Assembly: GCA_003242685.1 (NCBI GenBank)
Contig: QGVD01000054.1
Span: 1-26,421, forward strand
From: Pseudomonadota bacterium
GTDB lineage: Bacteria; Pseudomonadota; Gammaproteobacteria; Steroidobacterales; Steroidobacteraceae
Reading direction: 5' to 3'
Length of the DNA stretch: 26,421 nt
A model generated the notes under the pieces. That model saw only the letters and a list, made by a program, of their open reading frames with translations, was not told where the DNA came from and ran no database searches. Position numbers and translations under genes: made by a program. Positions 22,969-26,421 of this stretch are shown one piece after another; the stretch's first letter is position 1, and every line of letters begins with the position of its first letter.

Positions 22969-23913
22969 GTGGATCGCGTTCTGTTCTCCCGTCGAGATGC
23001 CGTCAAGCTCACCGGAGCCGCCTGCGTCGGTCTGTCCATGGGCAGCGCCTTCGCAGCCGGAGAGCTGCCGCTCATCACCAGGAAGATTCCATCGAGCGGT
23101 GAGGAGCTGCCGGTGATCGGGCTCGGGACCAACGCGTACGGCGTGACGGACCCGGCGGAGATCGCCGCGCGCCGCGAGGTCCTCAGGCGCATGCCGGAGC
23201 TCGGTGGCAAGGTCGTGGACACGGCGCGCGGCTACGGTGCCTCCGAGGAAGTCATCGGGCGGCTGGTCGCGGAGCTCGGCAACCGGGACAAGCTCTTCAT
23301 CGCGACGAAGACGCCGATGAACGGCGACGTGTCGAACCCCGATGCCGTGATCGAGGAGTCCTTCCGGCGCCTCGCGATGGATCGCATCGACCTCATGCAG
23401 GTCCACAACATGCACGGGCTCGACACGCTCCTGCCCGCGTTCGAGAAGTGGAAGAAGGACGGCAGGATCCGCTACATCGGCGTGAGCACCTCGTTCAACC
23501 CGCAGTACGAGCAGCTCAAGCAGGCGATGACGCGCTATCCGCTCGACTTCATCCAGGTGGACTATTCCATCGACAACCGGGACGCGGCCGACGAGATCCT
23601 GCCGCTCGCCGAGGAGCGCGGCATCGCGGTGCTGGCGAACACACCGTTCAACGGCCGCCGCAACGCGGCGGGCCTCTTCGCGCGCGTCGCGGACCGCAAG
23701 CTCCCGGACTGGGCTGCGGAGATCGACGTCGCCACGTGGCCGCAGTTCTTCCTCAAGTACGTCGTGTCGCATCCTGCGGTGACCGTGGCGATTCCCGGCA
23801 CCACGAAGCTCTCGCATCTCGAGGACAACCAGCGGGCCGCCCGCGGCCGCCTGCCGGATGCCGACATGCGGCGGCGCATGGAGCAGTTCTGGGACTCCCT
23901 CGCCGCGACCTGA
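22969..23913 (+). CDS. Aldo/keto reductase with a Tat-type signal
   Basis: A 314-residue NADPH-type oxidoreductase. It starts at GTG 22969 after a strong AGGAGG. The N-terminus FSRRDAVKLTGAACVGLSMG looks like a twin-arginine signal (RR at 8-9, hydrophobic stretch, AFAAG cut near 30), so the enzyme would be exported folded with its cofactor. The catalytic tetrad is present: Asp84 and Tyr89 (VVDTARGYG), Lys114 (IATKTP) and His146 (LMQVHNMHG). The C-terminal part has SIDNRDAADEILPLAEERG and AIPGTTKLSHLEDNQ, which bind cofactor. The substrate is unknown. It follows yhaN by 82 bases, with a TAGGAT box at 22920-22925 that may be its own promoter. A strong terminator follows. Confidence 0.92.
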   Translation: MDRVLFSRRDAVKLTGAACVGLSMGSAFAAGELPLITRKIPSSGEELPVIGLGTNAYGVTDPAEIAARREVLRRMPELGGKVVDTARGYGASEEVIGRLVAELGNRDKLFIATKTPMNGDVSNPDAVIEESFRRLAMDRIDLMQVHNMHGLDTLLPAFEKWKKDGRIRYIGVSTSFNPQYEQLKQAMTRYPLDFIQVDYSIDNRDAADEILPLAEERGIAVLANTPFNGRRNAAGLFARVADRKLPDWAAEIDVATWPQFFLKYVVSHPAVTVAIPGTTKLSHLEDNQRAARGRLPDADMRRRMEQFWDSLAAT

Positions 23914-23925
23914 GGCGCAAAGCAA

Positions 23926-23958
23926 GAGGCCGGCGGTCCCGATCGGACCGCCGGCCTC
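23926..23958. terminator. Strong bidirectional hairpin terminator between the AKR and yceI genes
   Basis: A perfect 14-bp stem joins GAGGCCGGCGGTCC (23926-23939) to GGACCGCCGGCCTC (23945-23958) around a 5-base loop. It lies 12 bases after the reductase stop and 16 bases before the end of the minus-strand yceI gene. Only short T runs follow on either strand. Confidence 0.8.
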
Positions 23959-23974
23959 GCAAGGATGAGGCGGA

Positions 23975-24571
23975 TCAGGTCGCCGGCTGACCGCCCGTGC
24001 GCAGCGCTTCGACCTCGATGGCGAGCTTCACGTCCATCTTGAAGCCGAACGCCTTGCCGTAGTCGATCCCGAACTCGTCGCGCCTGATGGTGGCGGAGGC
24101 GTCGGCACCGCACACCTCCACCTTGCGCATCGGGTGCTGCTTGCACAGGAACTGATTGATCGTGAGCGTGACCGGCTTCGTGACGCCCTTCAGCGTCAGC
24201 TCGCCCTGCACCTCCGCGGGCACATCGCCGTTCCACTTGCTGAACGTGCCCTTGTAGGTGGCCGTGGGGTACTTCGCGACGTCGAACATGTCCGCGCCCT
24301 TCGCGTGGTCGTTCAGACCGTCGTGGCCGAAGTCGATCGAGGAGGTGTCGATGGTCACCTCGACGGTGCCCGTCTTCGCCTCGCGATCGATCACGATCTT
24401 TCCGGAGTTCGAGTTGAACTTGCCGCGCAGGATGGACAGCCCACCCATGTGGTCCGCCTCGAAGCTCGGATAGGTGTGGCCGGGGTCGATCTCGTAGGTC
24501 ACGGGCTCCGCAGCCGCGGCTCCGCAGAGCAGCAGCGCCGGCAGTGCCGCGGTCACTCTTCTCAGGATCAT
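23975..24571 (-). CDS. yceI: YceI-family periplasmic lipid-binding protein
   Basis: A 198-residue exported protein with a signal peptide cut likely after GAAAA (about 21). The YceI pattern is complete: VTYEIDPGHTYPSFEADHMG, then LRGKFNSNSGKIVID, IDTSSIDFGHDGLNDHAKG, MFDVAKYPTATYKG, GELTLKGVTKPVTL and RRDEFGIDYG. The family forms a lipocalin-like barrel that holds a polyisoprenoid such as a quinone precursor. The two Cys (FLCKQ, EVCGAD) may form a disulfide. GGAGA precedes the ATG, which lies 17 bases after the TBDR3 stop, so the two are one operon. Context suggests it takes a hydrophobic ligand from, or protects the same path as, the receptor; that link is inference. Confidence 0.93.
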   Translation of the reverse strand: MILRRVTAALPALLLCGAAAAEPVTYEIDPGHTYPSFEADHMGGLSILRGKFNSNSGKIVIDREAKTGTVEVTIDTSSIDFGHDGLNDHAKGADMFDVAKYPTATYKGTFSKWNGDVPAEVQGELTLKGVTKPVTLTINQFLCKQHPMRKVEVCGADASATIRRDEFGIDYGKAFGFKMDVKLAIEVEALRTGGQPAT

Positions 24572-24588
24572 TGCGTTCTCCGTGATTC

Positions 24589-26421
24589 TCAGAAGTTGAA
24601 TCGCACGCCGATATTGTAGCGCCGGCCGTAGATGTCGAAGAGGCTGGTGTTCGTGTGGGAGGAGCCCGTGAACGCGAAGCTCGGCGCCAGCGGGGGATCC
24701 TCGTCGAACAGATTGCTCACGTTGAGGAACACCTCATACGTGCCCCGGCTGGAGAGCTCCGAGCTGTATCCGATCCTGAGGTTCGTGAAGAGAGCCGCGT
24801 CGACCCGGTTGTCGTCGATGTCCACGCCCTCGACCCAGGTGGAGTCGTACTTGCCGTCGTCGATGTACCGCTCCTGCAGAGAGATCGACAGCGGGCCCCG
24901 CTGGTAGGTCAGATTCAGCGTCGCCTGGAAGTCCGGGACGCCGCCGGCGACACCCGTCTGCCCGGCGCGGTCGACAGGCGCGGCACCCGCCTGCGTGGTG
25001 GACATCTCGTCGATGTAGGTGGCGAGCAGGCGCAGACGCAGGGTCTCACCGCCGCCGAAGAGGTTGATCGGCCGCGCATACGACGCCTCGACGTCCACGC
25101 CGCGTGTCTTGGCCGAGTCGGTATTGATGAACAGGTTCTCGATTATCGCGATGTAGCCGTCGTCTCCGCGGTGGATGTAGCCGCAGAGCTGCGTGGCGCC
25201 GGCCCAGCACTGGTCCACGATGTTCTGGGCGCCGAGCTGGCCGATCGCGCCGTCGATGTCGATATCGAAGAAGTCCACCGTGATGCCGAAGCCGTCGAGC
25301 CAGGAAGGCTGATACACGACGCCGAAGGTGAGCGTGTCGGCTTCCTCGGGATCGACCTCCGGATTACCGCCCGAAATGACGGTGATCGCGTAGGGGATGA
25401 CGGAGTTCGTGAACGGATCGGTCACGTTGCCGGGACCGCGCGACGTATCGAAACGCTCGGACAGCGTGCCGGCCCGGATGTCGCGCGAGCGGGTGAGCCG
25501 GAAGCGCAGCGAGTCGGTCATCTGCCAGTCGAGACCGCCCTTCCAGGCCCACACGCCGCCGCTGCCCTCGTAGTCGGCGAACCGCACGGCGGTGTTCAGC
25601 TCGAGCGAGCGGGCGAGGGACGCATTGGAGAGCAGCGGCATGATCATCTCGGCAAAGGCCTCCGTGACGGTGTAGCCGCCGCGGGGGCTCGCCGAGGGAC
25701 CGCGCTCGAAGATGTTGGCGTTGCCCGAGTACACGGCGGGAAGGCCGCGGTAGCCGAGCGTCGGGCCGTTCACCGGCATGTCGGTGCCTTCGTGCAGCTC
25801 GACGGGATAGACGTTCTGCACGAACCGGTCCTCGCGCCAGCCCGCGCCCGTCGCGAAGGACACCTCTCCCGCCCAGTTCCTGAACAGCGTGCCCTGCAGA
25901 GCGAATTCCACCACGTGCTGCTGCACGACCTGCTTCTGGGAGATGTCCTGCGTGATGTAGTCGATCGCTTCCTGCGACGGCGAGCCGACGCCGAAGAGAT
26001 TGATCGGCACGCAGCCGTCGTCGGGATACATGAGCGTGGAGTTGCAGACGATCTCGCCGGTGACCGGATGGCGGACCGCGTCGATCGCCTGATAGAGGCG
26101 ATCGAGGCGGATCGCATTGTCCATGTAGATGACCGACGTCGTGTGCCCGTACTGGTAGTAGGCATCGAGACGCCATTCACCGATGTCCGCCTTGATGCCC
26201 GCCGTGACGGACTTGAGCGCGTTCTCCTGAGAGATCGCCTTGCCGGCGCCGTAGTCGAGATCGCCCGAGCGGCCGAAGCGGAAAGACTCGATGTTGTTCT
26301 CTTCCATGATCTGCCGGATGGAGTCCGGCAGGAACGCGTTGTCACGGTAGATCGTCGCGGCCCACGTGCCGAACTGGGCGCCTGCCGGCGGCGAGAGATA
26401 CGAGGTCTCGTTGTAGCCGTA
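24589..26421 (-). CDS. TonB-dependent outer-membrane receptor (TBDR3), N-terminus beyond window
   Basis: About 610 C-terminal residues of an outer-membrane receptor; the open frame runs off the right edge. The signal peptide, TonB box and plug are therefore not visible, and the internal Met at 26307 is not the start. The barrel ends GRRYNIGVRFNF with the terminal Phe. It is a clear paralogue of TBDR2. Shared stretches include TIYRDNAFLP, AYYQYG, DRLY.A.DAV, PDDGCVP, SQEAIDYI, GYRGLPA, TRSRD, TLSERFD, GGNP and LGAQ. The same four Cys are kept in both (IVC, DGC, DQC, QLC). yceI follows 17 bases downstream on the same strand. The substrate is unknown. Confidence 0.93.
   Translation of the reverse strand, partial: YGYNETSYLSPPAGAQFGTWAATIYRDNAFLPDSIRQIMEENNIESFRFGRSGDLDYGAGKAISQENALKSVTAGIKADIGEWRLDAYYQYGHTTSVIYMDNAIRLDRLYQAIDAVRHPVTGEIVCNSTLMYPDDGCVPINLFGVGSPSQEAIDYITQDISQKQVVQQHVVEFALQGTLFRNWAGEVSFATGAGWREDRFVQNVYPVELHEGTDMPVNGPTLGYRGLPAVYSGNANIFERGPSASPRGGYTVTEAFAEMIMPLLSNASLARSLELNTAVRFADYEGSGGVWAWKGGLDWQMTDSLRFRLTRSRDIRAGTLSERFDTSRGPGNVTDPFTNSVIPYAITVISGGNPEVDPEEADTLTFGVVYQPSWLDGFGITVDFFDIDIDGAIGQLGAQNIVDQCWAGATQLCGYIHRGDDGYIAIIENLFINTDSAKTRGVDVEASYARPINLFGGGETLRLRLLATYIDEMSTTQAGAAPVDRAGQTGVAGGVPDFQATLNLTYQRGPLSISLQERYIDDGKYDSTWVEGVDIDDNRVDAALFTNLRIGYSSELSSRGTYEVFLNVSNLFDEDPPLAPSFAFTGSSHTNTSLFDIYGRRYNIGVRFNF

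Overview
The window is high-GC bacterial DNA with strong GC bias at third codon positions, which is why long spurious frames lie opposite nearly every real gene. Three large TonB-dependent outer-membrane receptors (TBDRs), a proteobacterial glyoxalase I, an MliC-like lipoprotein, an ynbAB-type phospholipid operon and an outer-membrane/periplasmic gene set point to a Gram-negative proteobacterium. I favour Gammaproteobacteria near Xanthomonadales/Steroidobacterales. That placement rests on gene style and not on a phylogenetic marker.

Layout. 1-76: tail of a cut gene. 77-539: gene-free leader with a triple inverted-repeat element. 540-3845: TBDR1, monocistronic, with a clear terminator. 4044-4406: small Cys/His (zinc-ribbon-like) protein. 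4535-4611: tRNA-Arg(ACG) with a terminator. 4801-5212: frameshifted remnant of a TPR/regulator-type protein. 5297-7507 (minus): ynbA-ynbB-plsC-like phospholipid operon. 7636-7974: MliC-like lysozyme-inhibitor lipoprotein. 8158-11043: TBDR2, preceded by a perfect 14-bp palindrome and closed by a 17-bp-stem terminator. 11302-13419: PQQ/haem c alcohol dehydrogenase. 13514-14191: exported lectin-fold protein. 14307-14714: RcnB-like His-rich protein. 14802-15332: gloA. 15572-17323: fatty-acid-hydroxylase/homocysteine-methyltransferase gene pair. 17383-17811 (minus): ArsN2-like acetyltransferase. 18103-22886: YhaO/YhaN (SbcD/SbcC-like) nuclease-ATPase pair. 22969-23913: Tat-exported aldo/keto reductase. 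23975-26421 (minus): TBDR3-yceI operon, TBDR3 running off the window.

How the genes may work together. The window is dominated by envelope functions: uptake (TBDR1-3), periplasmic oxidation/reduction and ligand binding (PQQ dehydrogenase, aldo/keto reductase, YceI, lectin-like protein, RcnB), envelope protection (MliC-like) and phospholipid synthesis (YnbA/YnbB/PlsC). TBDR2 and TBDR3 are clear paralogues on opposite strands. Each is followed by a different exported protein: TBDR2 by a PQQ dehydrogenase and a lectin-fold protein, TBDR3 by YceI. The best candidate for an undescribed system is therefore an uptake-and-oxidation module for a hydrophobic or alcoholic nutrient, built on the TBDR2/TBDR3 subfamily. 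No single gene is of a wholly unknown type, and the system-level link is inference. I see no CRISPR array, insertion sequence, integrase, phage gene or replication origin.
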